DNA of 64,000 bases. Origin: a bacterium D16-56. GTDB lineage: Bacteria; Bacillota; Clostridia; Lachnospirales; Lachnospiraceae. The notes below the pieces were generated by a model. That model worked only from the letters and a program-made list of their open reading frames with translations. It did no database searches and was not told the origin of the DNA. The stretch lies in contig RAYY01000023.1 in NCBI GenBank assembly GCA_003611875.1, positions 1 to 64,000 of the forward strand. Direction: 5' to 3'. The position numbers were made by a program, and so were the translations under genes. Positions 8,831 through 17,481 of this stretch are shown here, piece by piece. Each line of letters starts with the position of its first letter. The first letter of the stretch is position 1.

Positions 8831-9718
8831 ATGATCATCACCATTCATGACCCTGAAACCAACACCACTGCCTCCATCGATTCCTTTGGCGCCCAGCTGA
8901 TCTCCCTGAAGGATCCCTCCCATAAGGAGTATATCTGGCAGCGGGACCCGGATATCTGGCCCCGCTGTTCCCCCTTACTGTTCCCGGTTGTAGGCAACTG
9001 CCGAAACGGCCGCACCCACATTGAAGGAACATGGTATGAGATGGAAAAGCACGGCTTCTGCAAAGAATCCGACTTTACCGTAAAAGAGCATACCTCCTCC
9101 TCTGCTGTCTTCTGTCTCACGGACAATGACACAACCCTCCGCTCCTACCCTTATCATTTCATCCTTTCCCTTTCTTATCAGCTCAAAAAGGGAATCCTTT
9201 CCCTGGATTACTCTGTAGAAAATCCAGAATCCCGGGATATCATCTACTGTATTGGCTCCCATCCCGGCTTCCGCTGCCCCCTGGAAGATGGAGAGGCCTT
9301 TGAAGAATACTTCCTGGAATTTGAAAAAGAAGAAAACACCTGTTCCATGGTCTATGATCTGGACGCCATGGAAATAAATCCTGCCAGACAGGGGATTTCT
9401 CTTTCCCACACCCGCCTCCTTCCCCTTTCCTACCAGCTGTTCCGGGAAGACGCCATTTACTTTGATCCGATCCGATCCCGCAAGGTGTCCCTAATTCACG
9501 GAAAGACCCGCCGCGGTGTGGAGGTATCCTATCCCGGCTTTGAGACCATCGCCTTCTGGACCCCTTATGGAAAAAATGCACCCTTCCTCTGTATCGAACC
9601 CTGGAACGGCTGCGCCATCCGCACCGATGAAGACGACGACCTGCTGCATCGTCACCACCTGCAGACTGTAAAACCCGGACAGACAAAATCCTATCATATG
9701 GAAATCCGTATACTATAA
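8831..9718 (+). CDS. Aldose 1-epimerase family protein, LacX-like
   Basis: The 295-residue protein has the galactose mutarotase-like beta-sandwich features of the LacX branch: SFGAQLISLKD near the N-terminus, MEKHGFCKESDF and the conserved GSHPGFRCPL. It should interconvert anomers of an aldose or bind a modified sugar. The ATG at 8831 is chosen because AAAGAAAGG precedes it; the open frame extends further upstream but would overlap the regulator gene. A strong bidirectional terminator follows. Confidence 0.85.
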   Translation: MIITIHDPETNTTASIDSFGAQLISLKDPSHKEYIWQRDPDIWPRCSPLLFPVVGNCRNGRTHIEGTWYEMEKHGFCKESDFTVKEHTSSSAVFCLTDNDTTLRSYPYHFILSLSYQLKKGILSLDYSVENPESRDIIYCIGSHPGFRCPLEDGEAFEEYFLEFEKEENTCSMVYDLDAMEINPARQGISLSHTRLLPLSYQLFREDAIYFDPIRSRKVSLIHGKTRRGVEVSYPGFETIAFWTPYGKNAPFLCIEPWNGCAIRTDEDDDLLHRHHLQTVKPGQTKSYHMEIRIL

Positions 9719-9720
9719 AA

Positions 9721-9762
9721 AACCCGGAAAGCCGATTTTTCTCCACGGCTTTCCGGGTTTTC
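9721..9762. terminator. Bidirectional intrinsic terminator between epimerase and bioA
   Basis: Arms of 14 bp (9721-9734 and 9746-9759) pair perfectly. The A run on the left and T run on the right serve minus- and plus-strand transcription, ending both convergent units. Confidence 0.85.
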
Positions 9763-9837
9763 CCATCCTTCAGACGGTTTCTCCGATTTCATTAGATTTT
9801 GGAGCCATGTTCCCTTCTCCGGCACATACATCCTTGA

Positions 9838-11040
9838 TCACCTTCTGGCAAACCACTCCTTCATACATCCTAACACCTGCACCAGCTCATCCTCTTTGAT
9901 TACATAAGGAACCATGGCATACAGATACTTCAGGAAAGGTCTGGAAAATACTCCCCGCTCAAAAGCAAACTGCTGATATCCCTTCAGAACCGCAGCCTCC
10001 TTCACCTCCACGCAGACACAGCCTCCCAGAATACGCACCTCCTTTACCCGTGGATCACAAAAGCCTTCCATTTCCCGCCGGGTTATGTCCTCAATCTTGT
10101 GAATCTTGGACATATAGTCCTCTGTTTCGAATAGCTCAATGGATTTAAGTGCCACAGAGCATGCCAAGGCATTGCCCATAAAGGTCGGCCCATGCATCAG
10201 AGCGTGATCTGGATTATCATCATAAAAGCCTTCAAAAACCTTTTTGTTTGCCACGGTAACTGCATGTCCCATATATCCGCCGGTCAAGGCCTTCCCCAAA
10301 ACCAATATATCCGGCAGCACCAAATCCGCCACAAACCGATTGCCGGTGCGTCCAAAGCCTGTCGCCACCTCGTCAAAGATCAGCAGCACCCCATACTTAT
10401 CACACAGCTCCCTGGCTCTTTTCAAAAAGGAGCAGTCATACATCCGCATTCCGCCTGCCCCTTGCAGAAGAGGTTCTACCAGCAGACAATTCAGCCGGTC
10501 ATGATACTGTAAAAATGCTTCCTCCAATGCCTCCGTCTCTGTCGGAATATGCTTTACATAGGGACTGACGCCGTAAGCCTTGAGAACAAAATGATAATCC
10601 TCATCATCCCCCGCTTCCATGGTCTTAAAAGTATCCCCATGATAGGCATGCTCCAATGCCAAAACCATGGTGCGCTGATCTTCTCCCCGGTTCATATAAT
10701 ACTGCAGCGCCATTTTCAGCGCTACCTCCACCGCCACACTTCCAGAATCGGAAAAAAAGCAATAGTCCAGGTCTCCCGGCAGCCAGCTCTGCAGCTTCTC
10801 GGAAAGCCTCTGCACCGGCTCGTGGGTCAGCCCGCCCAGCATCACATGGGAAAATTTCTCCACCTGGGATATGAGCGCCTGGTTTAGCTTTGGATGCTTG
10901 TAGCCATGGATCACGCTCCACCAGGAGGAAACCGAATCAATCAGCCTTCTCTCTCCTGTATCCAGATAAACCCCCTCAGCATCCACAATCTTCCAGGGCT
11001 CCTTCATGGTTTTCATCTGTTCATATGGATACCAAATCAT
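9838..11040 (-). CDS. bioA: Adenosylmethionine-8-amino-7-oxononanoate aminotransferase
   Basis: The 400-residue class III PLP enzyme transfers an amino group from SAM to 8-amino-7-oxononanoate, giving 7,8-diaminopelargonate. It shows the PLP aspartate D223 in FDEVATGFGRTG, the Schiff-base lysine K250 in LGKALTGGYM and the BioA-typical SSWWSVIHGY motif near the start. It is somewhat shorter than the 420-450 residues usual for BioA. It is the last gene of the biotin operon and overlaps bioD by 4 bp. Confidence 0.93.
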   Translation of the reverse strand: MIWYPYEQMKTMKEPWKIVDAEGVYLDTGERRLIDSVSSWWSVIHGYKHPKLNQALISQVEKFSHVMLGGLTHEPVQRLSEKLQSWLPGDLDYCFFSDSGSVAVEVALKMALQYYMNRGEDQRTMVLALEHAYHGDTFKTMEAGDDEDYHFVLKAYGVSPYVKHIPTETEALEEAFLQYHDRLNCLLVEPLLQGAGGMRMYDCSFLKRARELCDKYGVLLIFDEVATGFGRTGNRFVADLVLPDILVLGKALTGGYMGHAVTVANKKVFEGFYDDNPDHALMHGPTFMGNALACSVALKSIELFETEDYMSKIHKIEDITRREMEGFCDPRVKEVRILGGCVCVEVKEAAVLKGYQQFAFERGVFSRPFLKYLYAMVPYVIKEDELVQVLGCMKEWFARR

Positions 11041-11840
11041 TCATCTTCCTCCTCGTACAATGATTTCAGCAGCTCTACGGAAATATCCAATTCTTCGTCG
11101 CCGTCCCTGACATATGCCACTGTCTTCACCCCGGTCAGATACTCACACATCCTTCGATTGTCCTCGTGAAGCACATTGCCCGGCTCATAATGATTGAAGA
11201 TGATCCCCTTGATCGGAATCTTCTTTTCTTTCATATAGAACACCGTCAACCCAACATTATTGATGGTGCCAAGTCCTGCATCCGCTATGATCAAGCATCC
11301 CAGATGGCAAGCTTTAATAATATCCTCAAGCCAAATCTCTTTCTCATCAAAGCAAATGGGACATAGGATCCCGCCCGAGCCTTCCATCGTAACAAAGGAA
11401 TACCCAGCACAGACCGCGTCAAATCCCTTTTTCACCTGCTCCATCACCACTGGATTGCCTTCCATCCGGGATGCCAAATGAGGAGACACTGCATTTTCAT
11501 AGACATAAGGGCACATCTCCTCCAATGGCTGACAGATTCCCGACATCTCCTTCACTGTCACTGCGTCCCCGGGAATCAGGCTCCCGTCAGACTGACGCTC
11601 ATTTCCACTCATGGCTGCCTTATAATAAGCAGCAGAAACACCGCTCTGATGTAATTTTTTCAAAATCAGGCCAGCCACATAAGTCTTTCCTATATCTGTT
11701 CCCGTTCCGGTGATAAACAGCCTTTTCGCTGGTTTTCTGCTTTGTCCTTCTTCCGCCCTCTGACCTTGGGCTGTGCTTTGCTCTATGCGTTTCTCACTGC
11801 TAAATTCTTCCCCTTGATTCTCATGATTACGTTTACTCAT
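11037..11840 (-). CDS. bioD: ATP-dependent dethiobiotin synthetase
   Basis: The 267-residue protein closes the ureido ring of dethiobiotin from diaminopelargonate, CO2 and ATP. The P-loop FITGTGTDIGKT is intact and MEGSGGILCPI carries the usual E-G-(A/S)-G-G motif. The first 40 residues are a charged Gln/Glu/Arg-rich extension absent from typical BioD (about 225-240 residues). The start ATG overlaps the bioB stop region by 8 bp, consistent with coupling; a later start is possible but no internal Met precedes the P-loop conveniently. Confidence 0.92.
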   Translation of the reverse strand: MSKRNHENQGEEFSSEKRIEQSTAQGQRAEEGQSRKPAKRLFITGTGTDIGKTYVAGLILKKLHQSGVSAAYYKAAMSGNERQSDGSLIPGDAVTVKEMSGICQPLEEMCPYVYENAVSPHLASRMEGNPVVMEQVKKGFDAVCAGYSFVTMEGSGGILCPICFDEKEIWLEDIIKACHLGCLIIADAGLGTINNVGLTVFYMKEKKIPIKGIIFNHYEPGNVLHEDNRRMCEYLTGVKTVAYVRDGDEELDISVELLKSLYEEEDE

Positions 11841-12801
11841 CTTCCCGTTTCACCTCATACCCCAATTCCTTCAAAAGCTTTAAATCCGTGTCCACCGTAA
11901 TCCCTGCCGTTGTCAGCATGTCCCCGGAAATAGCGGCATTGGCTCCGGAGCAAAAGCATCCTCTTCCCTTATCCATTATCAGCCCCCGTCCTCCTGCCAG
12001 GCGGATATCTGCATCCGGCAAAATAAAGCGGTATACTGCCACGATTCGCCGCATATCCTCTGCCGTCAGTTTTTTGTTCTCTCCAAAAGGTGTGCCGGGA
12101 ATCGGGTTAAGCATATTGACAGGAACACTTTTTATGCCCAGCTCCCGCAGGGTAAGAGCCATATCAATCCGATCCTCCACGGTCTCTCCCAGCCCCATGA
12201 TTCCTCCGCTGCACACAAACAATCCGGCAGCCTGCGCGGCACGGATGGCACTTATCTTGTCCTCAAACGTATGAGTGGTACATATATTGGGGAAATTCCT
12301 ACGGGAGGTTTCCAGGTTATTGTGAGCGCGGGTCGCTCCGGCTTCCTTTAGCCGGATGTACTGATCCTCATTTAGAAGGCCAAAGGAAATGCATACCGCA
12401 ATTTTCGTCTCTGCCCGGATCTTCCGCACCGTCTCACACATCTGGTCAACCTCCTGGTCTGACAGCCGCTTTCCCGAGGTGACAATCGAATAGCGGAGCA
12501 CCCCTTGCCGGTCATTCTGCCTGGCCTGTTCCACAATCTCCTCTGTTCCCAACAGCGGGTATTCTGCCGCGCCGGTATGGTTGTGGGCCGACTGGGCACA
12601 AAATCGACAGTCCTCTGAACACCGTCCGCTTTTTCCGTTAATGATCGTACACATATCAAACCGATTGGAACAGAAATGCTCCCGAATCTCATCTGCCTTC
12701 TCACACAGCTCCTCCAATGGCTGTTCATACAGCCATAAAGCTTCATTAGAAGAAATCATTTTTCCGTTTAAAACTTCCCTGCCTAATGTTCTGATATCCA
12801 T
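11833..12801 (-). CDS. bioB: Biotin synthase (radical SAM)
   Basis: The enzyme inserts sulfur into dethiobiotin. The radical-SAM cluster motif is C-SED-C-RF-C (C61, C65, C68 with the start used here), followed by QSAHN. Later motifs NNLET and CSGGIMGLGE are BioB-typical. I chose the ATG at 12801 because GGGAGG sits 8 bp upstream; an upstream TTG at 12837 keeps the frame open but is poorly placed. It has 322 residues. It follows bioY by 63 bp. Confidence 0.94.
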   Translation of the reverse strand: MDIRTLGREVLNGKMISSNEALWLYEQPLEELCEKADEIREHFCSNRFDMCTIINGKSGRCSEDCRFCAQSAHNHTGAAEYPLLGTEEIVEQARQNDRQGVLRYSIVTSGKRLSDQEVDQMCETVRKIRAETKIAVCISFGLLNEDQYIRLKEAGATRAHNNLETSRRNFPNICTTHTFEDKISAIRAAQAAGLFVCSGGIMGLGETVEDRIDMALTLRELGIKSVPVNMLNPIPGTPFGENKKLTAEDMRRIVAVYRFILPDADIRLAGGRGLIMDKGRGCFCSGANAAISGDMLTTAGITVDTDLKLLKELGYEVKREDE

Positions 12802-12864
12802 CCTGATATCCTCCCTGATCTCCATCTCAAACCGCAATTCCTTTATCCGCAGCCTTTGCCTGCA

Positions 12865-13455
12865 TTATATCCGCTCTGCCTTGATAACAGGAATCATCCT
12901 TTTTCCAAGAACCGCCCCTAGAATACACAACACAATATCCCCCGGCACTGCCAAAAGAAAGCAGTATAAAAACAACGGCCACAATCCAATTGGTGTTCCC
13001 AGATAAAAGTTGCTGATCCAATAATAATAAACCATGCCCAGCAAATACACAATCCCCAACCCAATAAAATTCGCTGCCAGCAAACGGGGATAACCAGGAT
13101 TTCCCTTACCGTTGGCAATCACCCCTGTTGCATAAGCCCCTACTGCAAAGCCGATAATATAGCCAAAGCTAGGCTGGAATATGTATCCGATTCCCCCTCC
13201 CTGCGCAAACACAGGAAGCCCGGCCAGCCCCAGAAGAATATATACACATACAGAGATACACCCTAACTTTCCCCCCAGAAGCAGCCCGGCCAGCATGGTA
13301 AACAGATACTGCAGGGTAAACGGTACCACAGGAATCGGAATCTTGATAAACGCCCCTGCTGCAATCAGCGTTACAAACATGGCACATAATACCATATTTT
13401 TTGTCTTGTCCCTTCTTATTCCCTGCTCATTCACTTTTTGGTTGGTTTTGATCAT
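12865..13455 (-). CDS. bioY: Biotin transporter S component BioY
   Basis: The 196-residue, six-helix membrane protein is the biotin-binding subunit of an ECF transporter. It shows KIPIPVVPFTLQYLFTMLAGLLLG and GLAGLPVFAQGGG, both BioY hallmarks. It is the first gene of the operon and lies just behind a BirA-regulated promoter. No EcfA/EcfT genes are in the window, so it must use a shared energising module or act alone. Confidence 0.95.
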   Translation of the reverse strand: MIKTNQKVNEQGIRRDKTKNMVLCAMFVTLIAAGAFIKIPIPVVPFTLQYLFTMLAGLLLGGKLGCISVCVYILLGLAGLPVFAQGGGIGYIFQPSFGYIIGFAVGAYATGVIANGKGNPGYPRLLAANFIGLGIVYLLGMVYYYWISNFYLGTPIGLWPLFLYCFLLAVPGDIVLCILGAVLGKRMIPVIKAERI

Positions 13456-13525
13456 TTTTCATTGCCTCCTTTAAGAGTTATTCCGTCCTTATATGTAACC
13501 AGATTTTACTAAATGCCTCGTACAA

Positions 13526-13554
13526 ATCATAACCGAACAGCTCCTGATTGTCAA
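13526..13554 (-). promoter_or_regulatory. Biotin operon promoter
   Basis: A perfect -35 TTGACA (13549-13554, minus strand), a 17-bp spacer and -10 TATGAT (13526-13531) lie about 70 bp before bioY. The -35 is embedded in the BirA operator. Confidence 0.85.
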
Positions 13555-13578
13555 CCTATTTTTATTAATGGTTTACAA
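13548..13578. promoter_or_regulatory. BirA operator of the biotin operon
   Basis: TTGTCAAC at 13548-13555 and GTTTACAA at 13571-13578 form the two half-sites separated by 15 bp, matching the known BirA arrangement in Firmicutes. The left half-site contains the -35 hexamer, so holo-BirA binding would shut the promoter when biotin is plentiful. No birA gene is in this window. Confidence 0.88.
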
Positions 13579-13592
13579 TTAGATCATTTTTC

Positions 13593-14522
13593 CTATACCC
13601 CTTGTGTTCCCTGCATCTCCCGTTCCAAAACCACCCTGCTCCTCTTCAAATATTTATAAAACATCTCCGCCGCGATTCCCCTTCCCCGCCCCTCATCCGA
13701 AATCATCTGTATAGAACGCTTCGGAATCCTGCAGCCTACAGGTATCTGCACCAGCTTCCCTTCTTCCAGGGAAGACCATGCCATCCTTTCCGGCACAAAC
13801 CCAATTCCCAGATTATGCTCTATCAACGGCAGCAGCAGACTGGATGTGGCCACCTCCATATCCGGATCCTTATCTATCTTATGCTCAATCAAAAAATGCT
13901 TGTACAGCTCATAGGTAGCGCTGCCCCTTCCCAAACCAATCCATGAATACCTGGCTAGATCCCTTAATTCCAAAGGCTCCCTGCACAAATGCCGATACTG
14001 CACACCGCCCACCAATATATCCTCATAATCCAGCACCTTTACACAGGAAACCGTTTTGGGCATATCATAGGGAGCCGTAATCACTGCAAAATCCAGCCTG
14101 CCCTCAATCAGATATTTCACGGTCTCCGGTGTGCAATGATTATGGATTTTAATTTTGACTGCAGGATATTCTGTCTTAAAATCACCCAGGAATTTTAGGA
14201 GGAAAAGATGAATAGCTGTCTCTGTTGCTCCGATTTCCACCGTACCGCACTTCAGCGAGTCCTGCCTGCAAAGCTCCTCCTGAGCATTCAGCAAATGACG
14301 ATAAGCAATTTCCACATGAGAATAAAGCTGTTCCCCCTCATTTGTCAGACTGACTCCCCTTGCCTCGCGGATAAACAGCCTGCAGTTTAGCTGTGTTTCC
14401 AACAGCTTCATCATACGTGTCACATTGGGCTGGCTGCTCCCCAATGCCGCTGCTGCCTTTGTAATATTCCTGTACTTTGCCACATAATAAAAAGCCTTGT
14501 AATACTCAAAATTCACATCCAT
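13593..14522 (-). CDS. LysR-family transcriptional regulator
   Basis: The protein starts MDVNFEYYKAFYYVAKYRN, typical of a Clostridia LysR subgroup, with the winged-helix motif ITKAAAALGSSQPNVTRMMK followed by a LysR substrate-binding domain. With the ATG at 14522 it has 309 residues; the frame also allows ATG 14564 or TTG 14573, and the nearest GGAG is about 15 bp from the chosen start, so the start is not certain. It is divergent from the MATE exporter gene and is its most likely regulator. The BirA site lies just past its stop codon. Confidence 0.87.
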   Translation of the reverse strand: MDVNFEYYKAFYYVAKYRNITKAAAALGSSQPNVTRMMKLLETQLNCRLFIREARGVSLTNEGEQLYSHVEIAYRHLLNAQEELCRQDSLKCGTVEIGATETAIHLFLLKFLGDFKTEYPAVKIKIHNHCTPETVKYLIEGRLDFAVITAPYDMPKTVSCVKVLDYEDILVGGVQYRHLCREPLELRDLARYSWIGLGRGSATYELYKHFLIEHKIDKDPDMEVATSSLLLPLIEHNLGIGFVPERMAWSSLEEGKLVQIPVGCRIPKRSIQMISDEGRGRGIAAEMFYKYLKRSRVVLEREMQGTQGV

Positions 14523-14638
14523 ATATTTTTTATATTTCTCCAATAAATTATATATATTTTTCATATCATTCAAACAGTATTATAATAGGATGTTGTCAAT
14601 AAGTAAAGAAAAATGGTTTGCCAGAAAGGATCCCCACT

Positions 14639-15970
14639 ATGAACAAAGATTTAACCGTAGGAAAAGCAGAAACCGTATTGTGGCAGTTCTGCCTTCCGCT
14701 GTTTGGCAGTATTATTTTCCAACAGCTATACAATATTGCCGACAGCCTGGTAGCAGGCAAATTTATCAGTGAAAATGCTTTGGCTGCAGTTGGAAACAGC
14801 TATGAGATCACCTTGATCTTTCTTGCCTTTGCCTTTGGCTGCAACATGGGCTGTTCGGTGATCGCCTCACAGCTATTCGGCGCAAAAGAATATGGCAGGC
14901 TGAAAACAGCCGTGACCACTTCCTGTATTTTCAGCGCAGCTCTCTGTGCAGTCCTGATGCTTTTCGGCATTCTCGGGTGTACGCCTCTGCTGCACTGGAT
15001 CCGAACCCCGAACGAAGTATTTGCAGATTCCAGACTGTATCTGGATATCTATGTATGGGGACTTCCCTTTGTGTTTTTTTATAATATTGCAACCGGCATT
15101 TTCTCTGCATTAGGCGACTCTAAAACACCCTTTTACTTTTTAGCCGCATCCTCCACCTCCAACATTGCCGTGGATATTTTGTTTGTAAAGGCATTCCATA
15201 TGGGAGTGGCAGGCGTTGCATGGGCAACCTTTCTTTGTCAGGGAATCAGCTGCCTTCTGGCTGTCCTTACCGTCTTGAGACGCCTTGGGAAAATTCCGAC
15301 ACCGTCAAAACCGCCTCTGTTTGACTGGTGGCTTTTGAAAAAAATTTTAGTGATCGCCATTCCCAGCATTTTGCAGCAAAGCTTTATCTCCATAGGAAAT
15401 ATTATGATTCAGAGTGTGATCAATGGCTTCGGCGCCTCTGTCATGGCAGGCTATTCTGCTGCAGTAAAGCTGAATAATCTGGTCATTACCTCCTTCACCA
15501 CAATCGGGAACGGCATTTCTAACTTTTCGGCACAAAATCTGGGCGCCCGCCAATACGGACGCATCCGGGAATGCTTTCATGCAGGTCTGAAAATGGTGTG
15601 GCTGCTGTGCATTCCGTTCTGCATCCTTTACATCCTGTTTGGCAGATATCTGCTCCTTCTGTTTATGGAGAAGGAATCTGTGGGAGCCTTGATGACAGGC
15701 AGGCAATTCTTGTGGATTTTGTCCCCGTTTTATTTTGTAGTGTCTTCCAAATTGGTGACAGACGGCATTCTGCGGGGCATAAGCGCAATGAAACAATTCA
15801 TGACCGCCACCTTCACGGATCTGATTTTACGAGTGATTCTTGCCTGCCTTCTTTCCGGCTGGACCAATTCCGCTCTGGGCATATGGATTGCCTGGCCGAT
15901 AGGCTGGACCATTGCCATGACCATGTCCGTTCTCTTTTACCGAAAGGAATACCAAAAAATCTCCCTATAA
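14639..15970 (+). CDS. MATE-family multidrug/metabolite exporter
   Basis: The 443-residue protein has twelve hydrophobic segments in two related halves, beginning with the MATE N-terminal pattern FGSIIFQQLYNIADSLVAG. It should export a cationic or drug-like compound using a Na+ or H+ gradient. ATG 14639 is preceded by AGAAAGGA at 8 bp; an upstream TTG is unlikely. Divergence from a LysR gene suggests induction by substrate. A structured repeat starts at its stop codon. Confidence 0.92.
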   Translation: MNKDLTVGKAETVLWQFCLPLFGSIIFQQLYNIADSLVAGKFISENALAAVGNSYEITLIFLAFAFGCNMGCSVIASQLFGAKEYGRLKTAVTTSCIFSAALCAVLMLFGILGCTPLLHWIRTPNEVFADSRLYLDIYVWGLPFVFFYNIATGIFSALGDSKTPFYFLAASSTSNIAVDILFVKAFHMGVAGVAWATFLCQGISCLLAVLTVLRRLGKIPTPSKPPLFDWWLLKKILVIAIPSILQQSFISIGNIMIQSVINGFGASVMAGYSAAVKLNNLVITSFTTIGNGISNFSAQNLGARQYGRIRECFHAGLKMVWLLCIPFCILYILFGRYLLLLFMEKESVGALMTGRQFLWILSPFYFVVSSKLVTDGILRGISAMKQFMTATFTDLILRVILACLLSGWTNSALGIWIAWPIGWTIAMTMSVLFYRKEYQKISL

Positions 15971-16079
15971 GCCTCCATGCGCCCGGCAGCCGACGCGCCA
16001 CCGTCCCATGAAAGTCCGGCGGGCGCACTTGGAATACCTGATTAGAATCGCCTCCGGCGATGGAACTTTCACAGTAAAC
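15968..16079 (+). repeat. Interspersed structured repeat, copy 1
   Basis: The repeat starts at the MATE stop codon (TAAGCCTCCATGCGCCCGG) and runs to CACAGTAAAC. It contains GCGCCCG/CGGGCGC arms, a TCGCC/GGCGA hairpin and GAAAGTC pairing with a later ACTTTC. It is in the same orientation relative to the upstream gene as the copy after metK. Confidence 0.85.
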
Positions 16080-16106
16080 AAGGAGCCGGCATTTTACCGG
16101 CTCCTT
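16080..16106. terminator. Hairpin terminator between MATE and zinc-ribbon genes
   Basis: AAGGAGCCGG (16080-16089) pairs perfectly with CCGGCTCCTT (16097-16106) around a 7-base loop. Both flanking genes converge on it. T runs are weak. Confidence 0.6.
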
Positions 16107-16116
16107 GCTGTCAGCT

Positions 16117-16470
16117 TTATGGCTGCTCCTGACTCTCTATGGCTATTCCCCCATGATCCATCTGGTACCGCCGATAAACCTTGGGTCCATACATAATCCC
16201 CATCAGCACAAAAAATAAAATCACCAGGGCAACGCCCCTCTTCCACCCATAGGGCTCCCAGCCTGACTTCTTCGGCCCCTTTTTTTTCACGGGCTGATAA
16301 TCCATTTTTTCCGGCACAAACCTGAGATCCAGCTTATCCTTTCCGGTTGACCGGGAATGAATCCACTGAACCGCATAGGGCTTATTACACTGACCGCATA
16401 TCCCCATATTGGAATTATTTGGGTCAATCTCCAGCTTTCCCCCACAAGAAGGGCATTTTATGTCCGTCAT
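16117..16470 (-). CDS. Small zinc-ribbon membrane protein, function unknown
   Basis: The 117-residue product begins with a zinc ribbon, two CxxC pairs in KCPSCGGKLE and GICGQCNKPY, followed by a basic linker and one transmembrane helix (VALVILFFVLMGIMYG) near the C-terminus. The ATG at 16470 is chosen because GGAGG lies 8 bp upstream; the frame also opens at 16527. It lies 84 bp after a membrane-protein gene and may be co-transcribed. I do not recognise a specific family. Confidence 0.7.
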   Translation of the reverse strand: MTDIKCPSCGGKLEIDPNNSNMGICGQCNKPYAVQWIHSRSTGKDKLDLRFVPEKMDYQPVKKKGPKKSGWEPYGWKRGVALVILFFVLMGIMYGPKVYRRYQMDHGGIAIESQEQP

Positions 16471-16554
16471 TTTCCCATCCTCCATCGTTTCCTTCATTCT
16501 GTGTATGCTTTCCTCTACGCTGTACATGCTTCACAGCATTCTTCCACCCCTTTC

Positions 16555-17289
16555 CTACTGTTTCCCATAAACCCGTTTGTAAAGCGCTTTCACCTCATCC
16601 ATCCCTCCGACGGCATCGTACTCTTTCCCTTCATAGATAAAATGGTGATCCGTAATGATCCTTGGGTTGTGCTCTCCTATGGTTTTCACAATCTCTAAGC
16701 TGGCCTTCTCCGGAGGACTGGTCCAGCAATAGACCCAGTCTCCATGTAATGGATAAGCAATCAAAGCCCGGTCATATCCCCCGTCCGCACAGAGCATTTT
16801 TTTCGTGTAAAGGCAGGCCACAATATCTTCTAGCCGGAATATACTAGGCTTTACCCCCGGAAGCTTCACATAATTCGCTGTGATAAACCCCATTTTTTTC
16901 AGGCTGTTGGCATCCTTCCCATTGTCCAAAGACAATAAGACTACTCCCGGCTGCTTAAACTCCTGGTCGATCTGGCGCAGATCCTGCTCCTTCATGTCAG
17001 TCTTTTTCATATAAGACGAGACCCATTCCCTTTCCCTTTTCTTCTGCATAAAAATCCCAAGCACAATCAGCAATACACTAGGAGCCATGATAACCAGCGC
17101 CATCACCATAGCCCGCTCTGCCCCCATCATGTTAAACAATGCGGCTGTCAGCATAGCGCCAATCCCAATCAGCATAATCCCCATGGCAATCAGCCCCTTG
17201 CCTGCTCCTGCCACGCTGTGCATGTACTGAAGCACACTGCCGTTTTTTGCCATTTTCCGCTTCAGACTGCTCTCTGGTTCAAATACCAT
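16555..17289 (-). CDS. Membrane protein of unknown function
   Basis: The 244-residue protein has a short basic N-terminus, two adjacent transmembrane helices (about residues 30-80) and a soluble C-terminal domain with no motif I recognise. ATG 17289 follows GGAGGA at a good distance; an upstream TTG at 17316 is unlikely. The predicted soluble domain contains aromatic-rich strands (GDWVYCWTSPPEK). It probably forms a unit with the zinc-ribbon gene behind it. Confidence 0.7.
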   Translation of the reverse strand: MVFEPESSLKRKMAKNGSVLQYMHSVAGAGKGLIAMGIMLIGIGAMLTAALFNMMGAERAMVMALVIMAPSVLLIVLGIFMQKKREREWVSSYMKKTDMKEQDLRQIDQEFKQPGVVLLSLDNGKDANSLKKMGFITANYVKLPGVKPSIFRLEDIVACLYTKKMLCADGGYDRALIAYPLHGDWVYCWTSPPEKASLEIVKTIGEHNPRIITDHHFIYEGKEYDAVGGMDEVKALYKRVYGKQ

Positions 17290-17383
17290 AATATCTTCCT
17301 CCTGTTGTAGACACAATAAGTTTTACAATGATTATATCTTATTTTCTTTTGCAGGACAATCACATTCCCATGAAAGCTTCATC

Positions 17384-17427
17384 AAAAAAAGCCAGTCAAC
17401 CAGATATCTCATCTGTGTTGACTGGCT
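17384..17427 (-). terminator. Intrinsic terminator of the uxuA-uxuB transcript
   Basis: An 11-bp perfect stem (17390-17400 with 17417-17427) is followed on the minus strand by seven T. It lies 55 bp past the uxuB stop codon. Confidence 0.9.
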
Positions 17428-17481
17428 CTGTTAAAAATCAATCATACCATTCTATTCGTTTTTCAGATGTGCGGCGCACTT

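Noticed and set aside
14581..14586. TATAAT as the MATE promoter -10
   Set aside because: The spaced -35 (TTTTCA) is weak, so no promoter feature is claimed.
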